This document shows, piece after piece, positions 1-8,592 of a stretch of 40,963 nt of DNA (positions within the stretch are counted from its first letter, which is position 1; each line of letters starts with the position of its first letter). The notes under the pieces are model-generated. The model saw only the letters and a list, made by a program, of their open reading frames with translations. It searched no databases and was not told the DNA's origin. Source of the DNA: an uncultured Ruminococcus sp. (GTDB lineage: Bacteria > Bacillota > Clostridia > Oscillospirales > Acutalibacteraceae); the NCBI GenBank assembly GCA_902802105.1, contig CADCKR010000024.1:1-40963 (forward strand), read 5' to 3'. Both the position numbers and the translations under genes were made by a program.

Positions 1-224
1 AACGCCGCCGCGGCAAGTAAATCAGCGTCTGCTAAAGAAGTTTCGGCAAAAGACCGCTAATTTATGTTCTTCTACGGCACTATCTGACGAATGAGCAGAA
101 CAAAGCGAGTGTAAACGAGCGGAGCGGACAGGGGAGCGGCAGCTTGCCGCAATGAGCAGAACAAAGCGAGTGTAAACGAGCGGAGCGGACAAGGGTGCGC
201 AGGCTCTGCGCAAAAAAATTTTTT
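1..224 (-). repeat. Mosaic intergenic repeat, locus 1 (inverted)
   Basis: Non-coding mosaic repeat. Positions 1-99 are an exact reverse complement of 18014-18112 and hold the ~68-bp block. Two identical 40-bp blocks follow at 90-129 and 151-190; the first overlaps the 99-bp match. They are separated by a GC hairpin (136-150, GCGGCA-GCT-TGCCGC). A second hairpin lies at 197-211 (GCGCAG-GCT-CTGCGC), followed by A7T6. Short ORFs crossing this stretch only translate the repeat. Positions 225-320 hold two GTCACTT-like direct repeats (229-246) and the ribosome binding site of the next gene; no convincing promoter was seen. Confidence 0.85.
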
Positions 225-320
225 ATAGTCACTTTGAAGTCACTTAAGGATTGTAAAATGACTACAGAAGGCAAGAGAAAGCCGAAACATGACAATAAAA
301 ATGCATAAGGAGTGCTTTAT

Positions 321-992
321 ATGGAAATTTTAAGAACAGAAAACCTTGTAAAAACTTATGGCAGCGGTGAAAACGCCTTCAATGCAGTAGATGGTATATC
401 TATGAGTGTTGAACAGGGTGAGTTCGTTGCAATAGTCGGACAGAGTGGCAGCGGTAAGAGCACACTTATGCATATGCTCGGCGGTGTTGACAGACCGACA
501 AGCGGCAGCATATTCATTGACGGCAACGAGATAAACAAGATGAACAGCGACAAGATGGCGATCTTCCGCAGAAGACAGATCGGTATAGTCTATCAGTTCT
601 ACAACCTCATTCCTATCCTTACGGCAGAGGAAAATATAACACTTCCGATGGAGCTTGACGGTAAGGCCGTAGACAGAGAAAGAGTTGACGAGATAATGAA
701 CGCTCTCGGCATCGCTGACAAGAAAAAGAATCTTCCTAATCAGCTTTCGGGCGGTCAGCAGCAGAGGGTCTCTATCGCAAGAGCAATAATTAACAATCCG
801 GCTATCCTGCTTGCAGACGAGCCGACCGGAAACCTCGATTCAAAGGCAACTGACGATATCGTAAGCATCCTTAAGATGACAAATAAGACCTTCCATCAGA
901 CGATAATCATGATAACCCATAACCTTGAGATAGCCAAGGAGGCCGACAGGATAATCCGCATAAGCGATGGAAAGCTTGCAGGGGAGGAATAA
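321..992 (+). CDS. ABC transporter ATP-binding protein (MacB/LolD-type)
   Basis: A 223-residue nucleotide-binding subunit that powers the FtsX-type permease encoded 3 bp downstream. Walker A is GQSGSGKST (residues 40-48, Lys46), the signature is LSGGQQQR (about 143-150), and Walker B with its extension is ADEPTGNLD (about 166-174). The GNLD ending is typical of the MacB/LolD/BceA class. The ATG at 321 is chosen because AAGGAG lies at 307-312; a GTG at 312 in the same frame overlaps that site and is unlikely to be used. Pairing with a large permease and a nearby two-component system resembles BceAB-BceRS or Vex-Vnc modules for antimicrobial peptides. The substrate cannot be told from sequence. 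Confidence 0.93.
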   Translation: MEILRTENLVKTYGSGENAFNAVDGISMSVEQGEFVAIVGQSGSGKSTLMHMLGGVDRPTSGSIFIDGNEINKMNSDKMAIFRRRQIGIVYQFYNLIPILTAEENITLPMELDGKAVDRERVDEIMNALGIADKKKNLPNQLSGGQQQRVSIARAIINNPAILLADEPTGNLDSKATDDIVSILKMTNKTFHQTIIMITHNLEIAKEADRIIRISDGKLAGEE

Positions 993-995
993 GCC

Positions 996-3908
996 GTGAA
1001 ACTGTTAAGAAAGCTGACTATTAAAAATCTGCTGATGAATAAAAGCAGAACGATAGTTTCTATAATAGGCATAGCTCTTTCTGTGGCGCTTATTACCACT
1101 GTGGCGTGTATCGTATCAAGTATGGATGCTTCCAGTGTTTATACAGCAATGATTTCAAGCGGCGATTATGATATCTATATGATGAGTGATGAGAGTCTGA
1201 CAAAGGATGACATTGCTGCGATAAAGACAAACCGCAATGTAAAGGATGTATATACTCTCGAATTTATCAAAACATATAAACTGACTGATCCTAAATTTCA
1301 GTATGTAAGCAATTTCAATTTGTATGGAACTGACCAGAAAACCCTGAACGCAAGCTGTATCGAGTTTGAAAGCGGACGTTTTGCAGAAAATGAAAACGAG
1401 ATCGTTATTTCGGCTTCGTTGAACCGCTACTCCAATAAGGAATATAAATTGGGAGATACTCTTCAGGCTGAATACGGAAAGCGTGTGCTTAAAAAGGGGA
1501 TACCGCAGTTTCAATATTTCTATGATTTGTTCGGCGGCTATGATATCCCTGAGGATTTTACAGGCACCTTCGGCGACGCTGAGGAATGGAAAAAAGAGGG
1601 CGTAAAGGAATTCAAGATAGTTGGTATACTCAAGGAGGAAGTAGGCTTCCTTTCATCGGATAATTATTCCAGTTCTTTATTCTTCACAGATACCATAAAG
1701 GTATATACATATAAGGAAATCGAAAACACAAATGTCTTATATGTCGATCTTTGGGAAAACGCAGAGAGTGAATATGCTTCCGTCCTTGCGCAGCTCATCG
1801 GCTTTGATGAAAATGATATCAGAAGCATTGTTGATAATTCTAATTTCTTCATAGGCGATGAAAGCGAATTCGGAAAGCGGATCGAACAGAGCCTTAAAGA
1901 CAGCAATAGTCCTTATGTGTCTTTTGGCATAAACCGTGAACTGCTCAGAGCAAAGGGATATTTGAAGGATGATTCCTCGGGCTTCACTCCGTCGTCATTC
2001 CTGGTAATGTTTGTAGGTATGCTGATCGTAATGCTCGCAAGCGTATTCATCATACGCAACAGCTTTGAGATATCCATTACGGAGAAGATACGTCTTTACG
2101 GTATGCTTTCATCGGTGGGAACGACACCTAAACAGATAAGGCAGAACGTGTTCTTTGAGGCTTTCGTACTGGGCGTTATCGGCATTCCGCTCGGAATACT
2201 GACAGGAATTGGCATAACAGTAGCGCTGATAGCATTCGCATCAAGCGTGCTTTCAGATCAGCTCGGCTCATACAAGCTTATCTTTGCCGTTAATTTTGGA
2301 GCTATAGCTCTGGCGATCGCAGTTGGTATTGCGACAATACTGTGCTCGGCAGCTACTTCTGCAAAAAAAGCCTCAAAGACCTCTCCGATGGAGGCTATAA
2401 GAAGCAGCAACGATATCAAGATCTCGGCAAAGCAGGCAAAGAAGGGCTATGCTGTGCCTAAGTGGATATCAAAGGTATTCGGCGCAGGCGGAAGCATTGC
2501 ATGGAAGAATATGAAGCGCAGCCGCAAGCAGTACCGCGCAACAGTAATTTCCATCATAATCAGCGTGTCGCTCTTCCTTGGCATAAACTCCGTGGTTGAT
2601 TTCACGATCAGAGGTCTTATGAGCCAGGATTACTATGCAATAGCAAATTCTGAGTACAATGTGATTATTGGCGTATATGCGGCGAATGAGTCCGGAGAAG
2701 AAGAAGGGATCCCCGCCAAAACTGAGGAGCAGTATTTTGAAAAAATAACCTCTGATCTGGGTGTGAGCAATTACAGGTTCCATTATTACTCCTGCGATTT
2801 TGAATTTTCTGTTACAGACGATCAGATCTGTGACGAGGTAAAGTTCGGAGGCTTGTATTATGATCGTATTTCCAGCAACACAGTAAAGGACGGCAAGGTG
2901 TCCTATCAGTTTATGGCTGTTGACAAAAAAAGCTTTATGAAGCTTTGCGATGAAGCCGGCCTGAAATATGAGGACTGTAAGGATAAGGGCTTTATCTGGA
3001 ACTACAATATAATGGATATTGGAGAAGACAATGATAGAATGCCGCGCCCTGAACCCGTAAAGCTTTTCAAGGATCCGGTAGGAATGGTTCTCAAGGGTGA
3101 ATGCGTATATGAAGAAGAAGTATACGAAGATCTTCCCGAGACAAGCGAAAACGATGAAGCAGATGGATATGAAGATGACTATTATCAGAATGTAAAGACC
3201 ATAGAGCATAAATATAACGCAGAGATAGAGATAGCAGGAACGATAGAGAAGGTGCCGGCTTCGGCTGGATTATCATCTATTTACAACAATAGAGCTATAG
3301 TTGTTACCACCGAAAAATTCGAGGAGTTTTTCACGAATCCGAGCTATGCAGAAATAGATGTAAGCACCTCAGATCCGAATGGTCTTGAGGACAGGGTATC
3401 TGAAAGTATTTTCCAGGGTAGCACACCTATCACGAACATTACAAACTACTCAAAGCTTGTAAATGATATGAAGTCCTCTCTTCTTGTTATTCAGGTGTTC
3501 GTTTACGGATTTATTGCTGTGATCTCGCTTATAGGCGTTACGAATATGTTCAATACCGTTACCACGAACATGAAGCTCAGACAAAAGGAGTTTGCTATGC
3601 TGAGATCTATCGGCACAACAAGCAAGGAACTTCACATGATGATACTTCTTGAAAGCGCACTTTATACCTTCAAGTCGCTTATGCTCGGTATTCCGATAGG
3701 CTTGATCGGAGGCTTGCTGATAACCTGGCCTATGAGCAATTCGTTAAATTCGGCAGGCATAAATGATGTTTATTTCCGTGTGCCATGGATCCCGATGCTG
3801 ATGTGCATACTGGTAGTGCTGCTGCTTCTCTTTGCGATAATGAAATTCTCTATTGCAAAGTTCAACAAGCAGAACATTATTGAGACCATCCGCAACGATA
3901 ACATTTGA
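996..3908 (+). CDS. ABC transporter permease, FtsX/MacB-like, large extracytoplasmic domains
   Basis: A 970-residue membrane subunit, partner of the ATPase just upstream. It starts at GTG 996, with GGGGAGGA at 981-988 inside the end of the ATPase gene. It appears as two FtsX-like halves. TM1 is about 20-42, a soluble domain spans about 43-330, and TM2-4 are about 331-353, 386-415 and 427-452. TM5 is about 515-537, a second outer domain spans about 540-827, and TM6-8 are about 828-856, 890-913 and 930-955. The repeated motif LRSIGTT / LSSVGTT follows the FtsX-domain helices in both halves. An acidic Glu/Asp-rich stretch lies near residues 705-730. The large outer domains fit mechanotransmission or peptide-sensing permeases. 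The transcript ends at the hairpin just downstream. Confidence 0.9.
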   Translation: MKLLRKLTIKNLLMNKSRTIVSIIGIALSVALITTVACIVSSMDASSVYTAMISSGDYDIYMMSDESLTKDDIAAIKTNRNVKDVYTLEFIKTYKLTDPKFQYVSNFNLYGTDQKTLNASCIEFESGRFAENENEIVISASLNRYSNKEYKLGDTLQAEYGKRVLKKGIPQFQYFYDLFGGYDIPEDFTGTFGDAEEWKKEGVKEFKIVGILKEEVGFLSSDNYSSSLFFTDTIKVYTYKEIENTNVLYVDLWENAESEYASVLAQLIGFDENDIRSIVDNSNFFIGDESEFGKRIEQSLKDSNSPYVSFGINRELLRAKGYLKDDSSGFTPSSFLVMFVGMLIVMLASVFIIRNSFEISITEKIRLYGMLSSVGTTPKQIRQNVFFEAFVLGVIGIPLGILTGIGITVALIAFASSVLSDQLGSYKLIFAVNFGAIALAIAVGIATILCSAATSAKKASKTSPMEAIRSSNDIKISAKQAKKGYAVPKWISKVFGAGGSIAWKNMKRSRKQYRATVISIIISVSLFLGINSVVDFTIRGLMSQDYYAIANSEYNVIIGVYAANESGEEEGIPAKTEEQYFEKITSDLGVSNYRFHYYSCDFEFSVTDDQICDEVKFGGLYYDRISSNTVKDGKVSYQFMAVDKKSFMKLCDEAGLKYEDCKDKGFIWNYNIMDIGEDNDRMPRPEPVKLFKDPVGMVLKGECVYEEEVYEDLPETSENDEADGYEDDYYQNVKTIEHKYNAEIEIAGTIEKVPASAGLSSIYNNRAIVVTTEKFEEFFTNPSYAEIDVSTSDPNGLEDRVSESIFQGSTPITNITNYSKLVNDMKSSLLVIQVFVYGFIAVISLIGVTNMFNTVTTNMKLRQKEFAMLRSIGTTSKELHMMILLESALYTFKSLMLGIPIGLIGGLLITWPMSNSLNSAGINDVYFRVPWIPMLMCILVVLLLLFAIMKFSIAKFNKQNIIETIRNDNI

Positions 3909-3940
3909 TTACGAGTTTTATCCAATATACCGACCACCCC

Positions 3941-3987
3941 GAAACATCGGCGGTTCCCGCAAGGAGCTGCCGATGTTTCATTTTTAG
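3941..3987 (+). terminator. Rho-independent terminator of the ABC operon
   Basis: A perfect 11-bp stem (3941-3951 with 3969-3979, GAAACATCGGC/GCCGATGTTTC) with a 17-nt loop is followed by ATTTTTAG. It lies 33 bp past the permease stop and separates the transporter from the two-component genes. Confidence 0.85.
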
Positions 3988-4243
3988 CGCCGAATCGGGA
4001 GCGGCAGCTTGTCGTCCGTAGAATCAGGTGCATTCGCAGTCTTTTGACGAAGCTTCTTTAACAGACGCTGGTTTATTCGCTCTGGCGGTATTGACTACAG
4101 TATGTGTTGAACAAGAAGCGAATCGGGAGCGGCAGCTTGCCGGCAGATCAAATTCGGCGGTTTTAGGAAGGGGGTCCGGGGGAGAACCCTTTTTCCGCCG
4201 GAAAAAGGGTTCCCCCGTTTCAGCGGTTTTAGGAGGGGGGGTC
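3988..4243 (+). repeat. Mosaic intergenic repeat, locus 2
   Basis: The order is a degenerate GC hairpin block (about 3993-4015), one ~68-bp block (about 4016-4085), one GTATGTGTTGAACAAGAAGC block (about 4088-4128), then the hairpin GCGGCAGCTTGCCG near 4129-4143. After that comes a 36-bp block (4147-4182) that matches 11861-11896 at 33 of 36 positions, and a long hairpin (4178-4216). A shorter copy of CAGCGGTTTTAGGA follows at 4221-4234. Orientation matches loci 4 and 5. No gene is supported here. Confidence 0.8.
4178..4216 (+). repeat. Long perfect hairpin inside repeat locus 2
   Basis: A 12-bp perfect stem (AACCCTTTTTCC 4185-4196 with GGAAAAAGGGTT 4200-4211) has a 3-nt GCC loop. It is extended by GGGGG (4178-4182) pairing with CCCCC (4212-4216) across a 2-nt AG bulge, for 17 bp in all. 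Near-direct repeats of GCGGTTTTAGGA flank it (4157-4168 and 4223-4234). There is no T-tract, so it is not a standard terminator. Confidence 0.8.
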
Positions 4244-4297
4244 CCCGTGTAACTCGCCGGCGCGAAATTGATTTCTGTGGAGTATTATTTGATAACA

Positions 4298-4326
4298 TTG
4301 ACATGGGGGAGTGGAAAGATTATAAT
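4298..4326 (+). promoter_or_regulatory. Consensus sigma-A promoter for the two-component operon
   Basis: TTGACA (4298-4303) and TATAAT (4321-4326) are separated by exactly 17 bp, giving a predicted start near 4333. An ATG at 4303, the longest-frame start of the response regulator, lies inside the -35 box and so cannot be the real start. Confidence 0.9.
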
Positions 4327-4380
4327 AATAGTGACAGTAACGAACCTGAAATGCAGTATTGTGATAAGGAGTGTAGGAAT

Positions 4381-5034
4381 GTGCATATATTATTGGTTGA
4401 GGATAACAGGATAATCTCAAAGGGTCTGGTATATACGCTGAAGTCCAATGGGCATGAGGTGACGCTGTGTGAGGACTGCGAAAGCGCAGTTGCAAGCTCA
4501 GGCGGTGAGTATGACCTTATGATACTTGACGTTACTTTGCCGGACGGCAACGGGTTTGAGCTTTTTAAAGAAATAAGAAGGCTCAATCAGGCGCCGGCGA
4601 TTTTCCTTACGGCGCTTGATGACGAGGATAATATCGTAAGCGGACTGGAGCTTGGCGCTGATGATTACATTACAAAGCCGTTTTCCACAAGAGAGCTGCT
4701 TGCACGTATCAAACGCTTTGATAACGCATCAAACGGCAAGGGAAGCATTCTGACTGTGGGCGATATCTCTGTTGATACGGAAAAGCATATCGTTATGAAA
4801 AACGGCGCTGAGGCAGAGCTTACTGCGCTTGAATACAGGATACTTATTATGCTTATGCAGAACGCCGGACAGGTCGTTACAAGAGAACGTATACTTGAAA
4901 AAATATGGGATATTGCAGGCAATTTTGTGAATGACAATACGCTGACAGTTTACATAAAGAGAATAAGGCAAAAGCTTGATACCGAGCTGATACGCACCGT
5001 GAAGGGCATCGGCTACAGAATGGAGGCAAAATGA
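4381..5034 (+). CDS. OmpR/PhoB-family response regulator
   Basis: A 217-residue DNA-binding regulator, partner of the histidine kinase that overlaps its stop codon by 4 bp (ATGA). The receiver domain starts at once (HILLVEDN). The predicted phosphorylation site is Asp50 (MILDVTLPDG), with the switch Thr near 77 (FLTALD) and Lys99 (YITKPF). The C-terminal winged helix ends in the usual RTVKGIGYRM. The start is GTG 4381: it has AAGGAG at 4366-4371, begins exactly at the conserved domain, and lies downstream of the promoter at 4298-4326. The in-frame ATG at 4303 would add 26 residues but sits in the -35 element. The likely target is the adjacent ABC transporter, by analogy with BceR; this is inference. 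Confidence 0.93.
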   Translation: MHILLVEDNRIISKGLVYTLKSNGHEVTLCEDCESAVASSGGEYDLMILDVTLPDGNGFELFKEIRRLNQAPAIFLTALDDEDNIVSGLELGADDYITKPFSTRELLARIKRFDNASNGKGSILTVGDISVDTEKHIVMKNGAEAELTALEYRILIMLMQNAGQVVTRERILEKIWDIAGNFVNDNTLTVYIKRIRQKLDTELIRTVKGIGYRMEAK

Positions 5035-6239
5035 AGCTGTCATCAAAATTCTATCTGATATTTGCAGCCATTACCCTGTTATTCTCGTTTGCAGGGGCAG
5101 GCGTTATGCAGTTCGGTATATCGGCGGCGAAAAGTGCGGACAGGCTGGCTTATTCTCAGCTGATAGCACTTATAAAAAAGGAATATCCCGATGTTGACGA
5201 AAGAAATATAGTATCAATACTCAACTCGCCTGACAGCAGCGGAAACGCAGATGAGCTGCTGAATAAATACGGCATATCCGAAAAGGATACGATCGTGCTG
5301 CAAAACAGGCAGAATTATGCGGCTGTTATATCCCTTGGGGTATCGGTATGCATCGGCCTTGGCTGTGCTTCGATGATCTGCTTCGGGATATACGTCAGTA
5401 TACGCAAAAGGCAGGACAAAAAGCTCACCAATTATCTGATGAAGATAAACAGCGGAAATTACCGCCTGAACTTTGAAGATATGAAAGAGGATCAGATATC
5501 TGTGCTCAGCAGTGAGATATACAAGACTACCGTAATGCTGAGGGAACAGTCGGAACGCTCCGTGACAGAAAAGCAAAAGCTAAAGGACTCACTCTCGGAT
5601 ATTTCGCATCAGCTCAAAACGCCGCTGACCTCAATAATGATAATGCTCGACGGCATACTTGAGGGCGATATGCCGGAGGAGCTGAAAAGGGAATTTCTCG
5701 GCGATATAAGGAACTCGATAACGCACCTGACATTCCTTACGCAGTCTATGCTGACGCTTTCAAAGCTTGATGCAAATACTATCACATTCCACGAAGAAAA
5801 GGTGCGGCTCAGTGATATAATAAATATCAGCATATCGAATACCTCTGCGATAGCACAGGACCAGGGTGTAGAGGTAAAGGGCGAATGTCCGGATATTACC
5901 ATCGAATGCGACATGAAATGGGTGTGTGAGGCTGTTACAAATATCGTGAAGAACTGCATAGAGCATACTAAAAAGGGCGGCTCTGTAACACTCATGGCGG
6001 AAGAAAACCCGCTGCTTATCAAGCTGACGATCGAGGACACGGGCTGCGGTATCAAAAAGAAGGATCTGCCGCATATATTCGAGCGTTTCTATAAGGGCAG
6101 CAATTCAAGCGATACAAGCGTCGGCATCGGTCTTGCACTTTCAAAAAGCATAATAGAGAAGTGCGGAGGATATATCAGTGTGCAGTCAACTGAGGGCAAG
6201 GGAAGCAAGTTTACCATCAAATTTTTCAAAACGATATGA
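5031..6239 (+). CDS. Sensor histidine kinase, membrane-bound
   Basis: A 402-residue kinase translationally coupled to the response regulator. TM1 is about 7-29. A short outer segment of about 65 residues lies between the helices, and TM2 is about 94-116. A HAMP-like linker leads to the dimerisation box with His193 (SDISHQLKTPLTS). The N box is NIVKNCIEH (about 306-314), then G1/F boxes DTGCGIKKKDLPHIFERFY and G2 box GIGLALS. The small sensor region is larger than that of true BceS intramembrane kinases (about 10 residues), so ligand sensing may be direct. It is followed after 16 bp by the S41-like gene, probably in one transcript. Confidence 0.93.
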   Translation: MKLSSKFYLIFAAITLLFSFAGAGVMQFGISAAKSADRLAYSQLIALIKKEYPDVDERNIVSILNSPDSSGNADELLNKYGISEKDTIVLQNRQNYAAVISLGVSVCIGLGCASMICFGIYVSIRKRQDKKLTNYLMKINSGNYRLNFEDMKEDQISVLSSEIYKTTVMLREQSERSVTEKQKLKDSLSDISHQLKTPLTSIMIMLDGILEGDMPEELKREFLGDIRNSITHLTFLTQSMLTLSKLDANTITFHEEKVRLSDIINISISNTSAIAQDQGVEVKGECPDITIECDMKWVCEAVTNIVKNCIEHTKKGGSVTLMAEENPLLIKLTIEDTGCGIKKKDLPHIFERFYKGSNSSDTSVGIGLALSKSIIEKCGGYISVQSTEGKGSKFTIKFFKTI

Positions 6240-6255
6240 TCCGGAGGTTGTCTTT

Positions 6256-8331
6256 ATGAAAGAGGTTTTCAAAAGGCTGACTTCGCTTGTCAGTGCGGCT
6301 GCATTGACGTTCGGCTTGTCTGCGCTGGCGCAGGTATGTGCTGCGCCGGGACCGTCAGCGGAAAAGCGTGATGTGCCGGTATACCGCAAAAGCATGGATG
6401 AAAGCGAAACTGTAGAATGTGTGTTCTTTTCGGATATGCCAAATGTGCCGTATATGTCAATGGAGCTTTACTATAAAACCTTTCTTGACGGTGAAATGAC
6501 GGTTACAAATTCAGGCGGCGGGATATATACATACCGTGAAGCAAAATGCGGCGACACCGCAGAAGTCAATGTGCTGAACGACAGCTTCACGGCAGACGAC
6601 CTTGCAAGCTTTTCTTCAACTCCGGTGTATAAAACGGACGGCGGCAGGCTTGTAATGTCGGGGCCGGATGTGTTTGTGCAGGTAGACAGCGTTAAGTATG
6701 ACAAGCCGGCGTCCCCGAAAACTATTGATATGGGCAGATACGGTATTGATATCCGTGAAATGGACGGCGTTGTGTACTATCCGTTCGCAACGCTGAGTGA
6801 CATTTTCGGCAATCTGGATTTTATCACCTCTCTTTATGCTGACGGGCGCATATACTTCATGGCTTATTATGACGATATAAACGGCGGCGATGCGGTAAAT
6901 TCTGACCCTTTGTATCTCAGCTCTCTTAAAAGCGGCAGCAGGGCAGAGGATATTGTTGAAATGACCTATAAAGAGCTTCAGCTTTCGCTCGAATATTTTT
7001 ACGGCTATCCGAGCACCCGCAATGCCTTTGCCGCTGAGATGAAGAGCTCCGGTCTGGACAGCGCACTTTTGCAGGCAGACAGCAAAACAAGGTCGCTGCT
7101 GCTTTCGTCAAGCTCAGGAGAATATCTTGCCGGAATGGACAGACTTTTCAATTACCTTCTTGCAGACGGCGGACATACCGGGCTGGCGGCCGGTCCTGCC
7201 GTAATGCAAGCATTACAAGACAGCAATGTAATGCCGGACTATATGAGCGGCATGAGTGATGCGGACAGCCTGAGAAATGAATATTCCGAAAAATACGATA
7301 AGATCATACGTACACACAATGCCGTCACTGATCAGCGAAGCAGTATACTTGGCAGCGGGAATTATTTCAGCAGCGGCAATACGGCTTTTATCTGCATTGA
7401 CGGCTTTGAGGCCGATTATCAGGGCTGGAAAGATTTTTTCAGCGGCAGCAGCGATATGCCCGATGATACGGTGGCAATAGTATATAAAGGACTGGAAAAG
7501 GCAAGGGCAGAGGGGATAAAAAACGTAGTGCTCGACCTTTCGGCAAATCTTGGCGGCGATACTGTTGTTATGAATGAGATAGCATTAATGATAACAGGGG
7601 ATTCTTCATTCATCTGTCAGAACCTGCTCGGAGATCAGGTGGTTTATCAGGCCATGAATGCAGACCGCGATCTTGACGGCGCTATCGACGGCAATGATGC
7701 TCTTGTGAGCTATGAGGATATGAATTTTGCAGTACTGACAAGCGGAAGCTCGTTTTCGTGCGGAACTCTGTTTCCCTCAATAATGAAGGATATGGGCTGC
7801 ATGATAATAGGAGAGCAGAGCGGCGGCGGCACCTGCGCAGTAATACAAAGAGCTACAGCGGACGGCGTGATATATCGTATGTCGTCCTATGCAAGATTTG
7901 TAAATAAAGATATGCAGACCGTTGATGACGGTGTGCCTGTTGATGTGAAGCTTTTCACTGGCGCTGCGGACAGAACTGCCGACTATTCCGCTTTTTATGA
8001 TATAGAACGTATCGGCAGGGAAATGGACAGCTTTTATGCTTCGTCGGAGCCTTATGTGAGCCGGCCGGAGAAGCCTGAGCAGTCATCGGCATACAGCCGC
8101 CCTGAGCAGAGCGCGGAGAGCACCGTCCAAAGTTTTCCGGAACAGAGCCGCATTGAAGCAAGTACATCAGAACAAAGCTCGCAGTCTCAGGAGCCGTCAG
8201 CTGTGCAGGAGAGAACGGAGAGCGGCAGTGATCTCGGATGGATAAGTACGGTAGTGGTAGTCTTTGTGATATTCGGCATGGCGGCGGCCGCACTTTTTAC
8301 TGTCGGGATCATAGCTGCCCGCAAAAAGTGA
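6256..8331 (+). CDS. Secreted, membrane-anchored S41 peptidase-like protein
   Basis: A 691-residue surface protein. The start is ATG 6256 with GGAGG at 6243-6247; a longer frame opens inside the kinase gene but has no such site. The signal peptide is about 1-34 (hydrophobic SAAALTFGLSALAQ, cleavage near AQVCAA). The C-terminal part resembles S41 (C-terminal-processing/tricorn-like) proteases: NVVLDLSANLGGD about 414-426, a candidate nucleophile Ser501 in SGSSFSCGTLF, then IIGEQSGGGTCAV. The Lys found a few residues later in CtpA (GKG) is Gly here, so catalysis would be tricorn-like or absent. A Ser/Pro/Glu/Gln-rich linker (about 600-655) precedes one TM helix and a short Arg-Lys-Lys tail. Co-transcription with the two-component genes suggests a cell-envelope role. 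Confidence 0.75.
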   Translation: MKEVFKRLTSLVSAAALTFGLSALAQVCAAPGPSAEKRDVPVYRKSMDESETVECVFFSDMPNVPYMSMELYYKTFLDGEMTVTNSGGGIYTYREAKCGDTAEVNVLNDSFTADDLASFSSTPVYKTDGGRLVMSGPDVFVQVDSVKYDKPASPKTIDMGRYGIDIREMDGVVYYPFATLSDIFGNLDFITSLYADGRIYFMAYYDDINGGDAVNSDPLYLSSLKSGSRAEDIVEMTYKELQLSLEYFYGYPSTRNAFAAEMKSSGLDSALLQADSKTRSLLLSSSSGEYLAGMDRLFNYLLADGGHTGLAAGPAVMQALQDSNVMPDYMSGMSDADSLRNEYSEKYDKIIRTHNAVTDQRSSILGSGNYFSSGNTAFICIDGFEADYQGWKDFFSGSSDMPDDTVAIVYKGLEKARAEGIKNVVLDLSANLGGDTVVMNEIALMITGDSSFICQNLLGDQVVYQAMNADRDLDGAIDGNDALVSYEDMNFAVLTSGSSFSCGTLFPSIMKDMGCMIIGEQSGGGTCAVIQRATADGVIYRMSSYARFVNKDMQTVDDGVPVDVKLFTGAADRTADYSAFYDIERIGREMDSFYASSEPYVSRPEKPEQSSAYSRPEQSAESTVQSFPEQSRIEASTSEQSSQSQEPSAVQERTESGSDLGWISTVVVVFVIFGMAAAALFTVGIIAARKK

Positions 8332-8346
8332 TATCGGGGTGAAGAT

Positions 8347-8568
8347 ATGAATATAAGCATCGGTGATATAATTGAAATGAAAAAAGCCCATCCTTGCGGC
8401 AGGGAGAACAATAAGCTGTTTTTGGTGCTGCGCATCGGGATGGACTTCAAGCTGCGGTGTATGGGCTGCGGTCACGAAATAATGCTTTCAAGGCAGAAGG
8501 CCGAAAAGGGTCTGAGAAAGATAGTGACATCAGTGCAGTCGGAGCAGCATGATGATAAGCTGCAATAA
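8347..8568 (+). CDS. DUF951 family small protein
   Basis: A 73-residue cytosolic protein. The start MNISIGDIIEMKKAHPCG and the core LRCMGCGHEIMLSRQK fit the DUF951 family, which occurs across Firmicutes and has no settled function. The CxxC-like pair in MGCG and the HPCG cysteine could bind metal, but this is not shown. A GGGGTGA ribosome binding site sits just upstream. It lies 15 bp after the S41-like gene and 24 bp before prfA, so all three are probably co-transcribed. Confidence 0.85.
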   Translation: MNISIGDIIEMKKAHPCGRENNKLFLVLRIGMDFKLRCMGCGHEIMLSRQKAEKGLRKIVTSVQSEQHDDKLQ

Positions 8569-8592
8569 CAGCGCAGGAGAGTGAGGAAGTAA

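Noticed and set aside
22-295. Short minus-strand ORFs in repeat locus 1 (63 and 71 aa)
   Set aside because: They are translations of the 40-bp and 68-bp repeat blocks, recur in other loci in other frames, and lack ribosome binding sites.
2469-3209. 246-aa minus-strand ORF antisense to the FtsX permease
   Set aside because: It overlaps a clear permease domain; composition and lack of a start signal mark it as a shadow.
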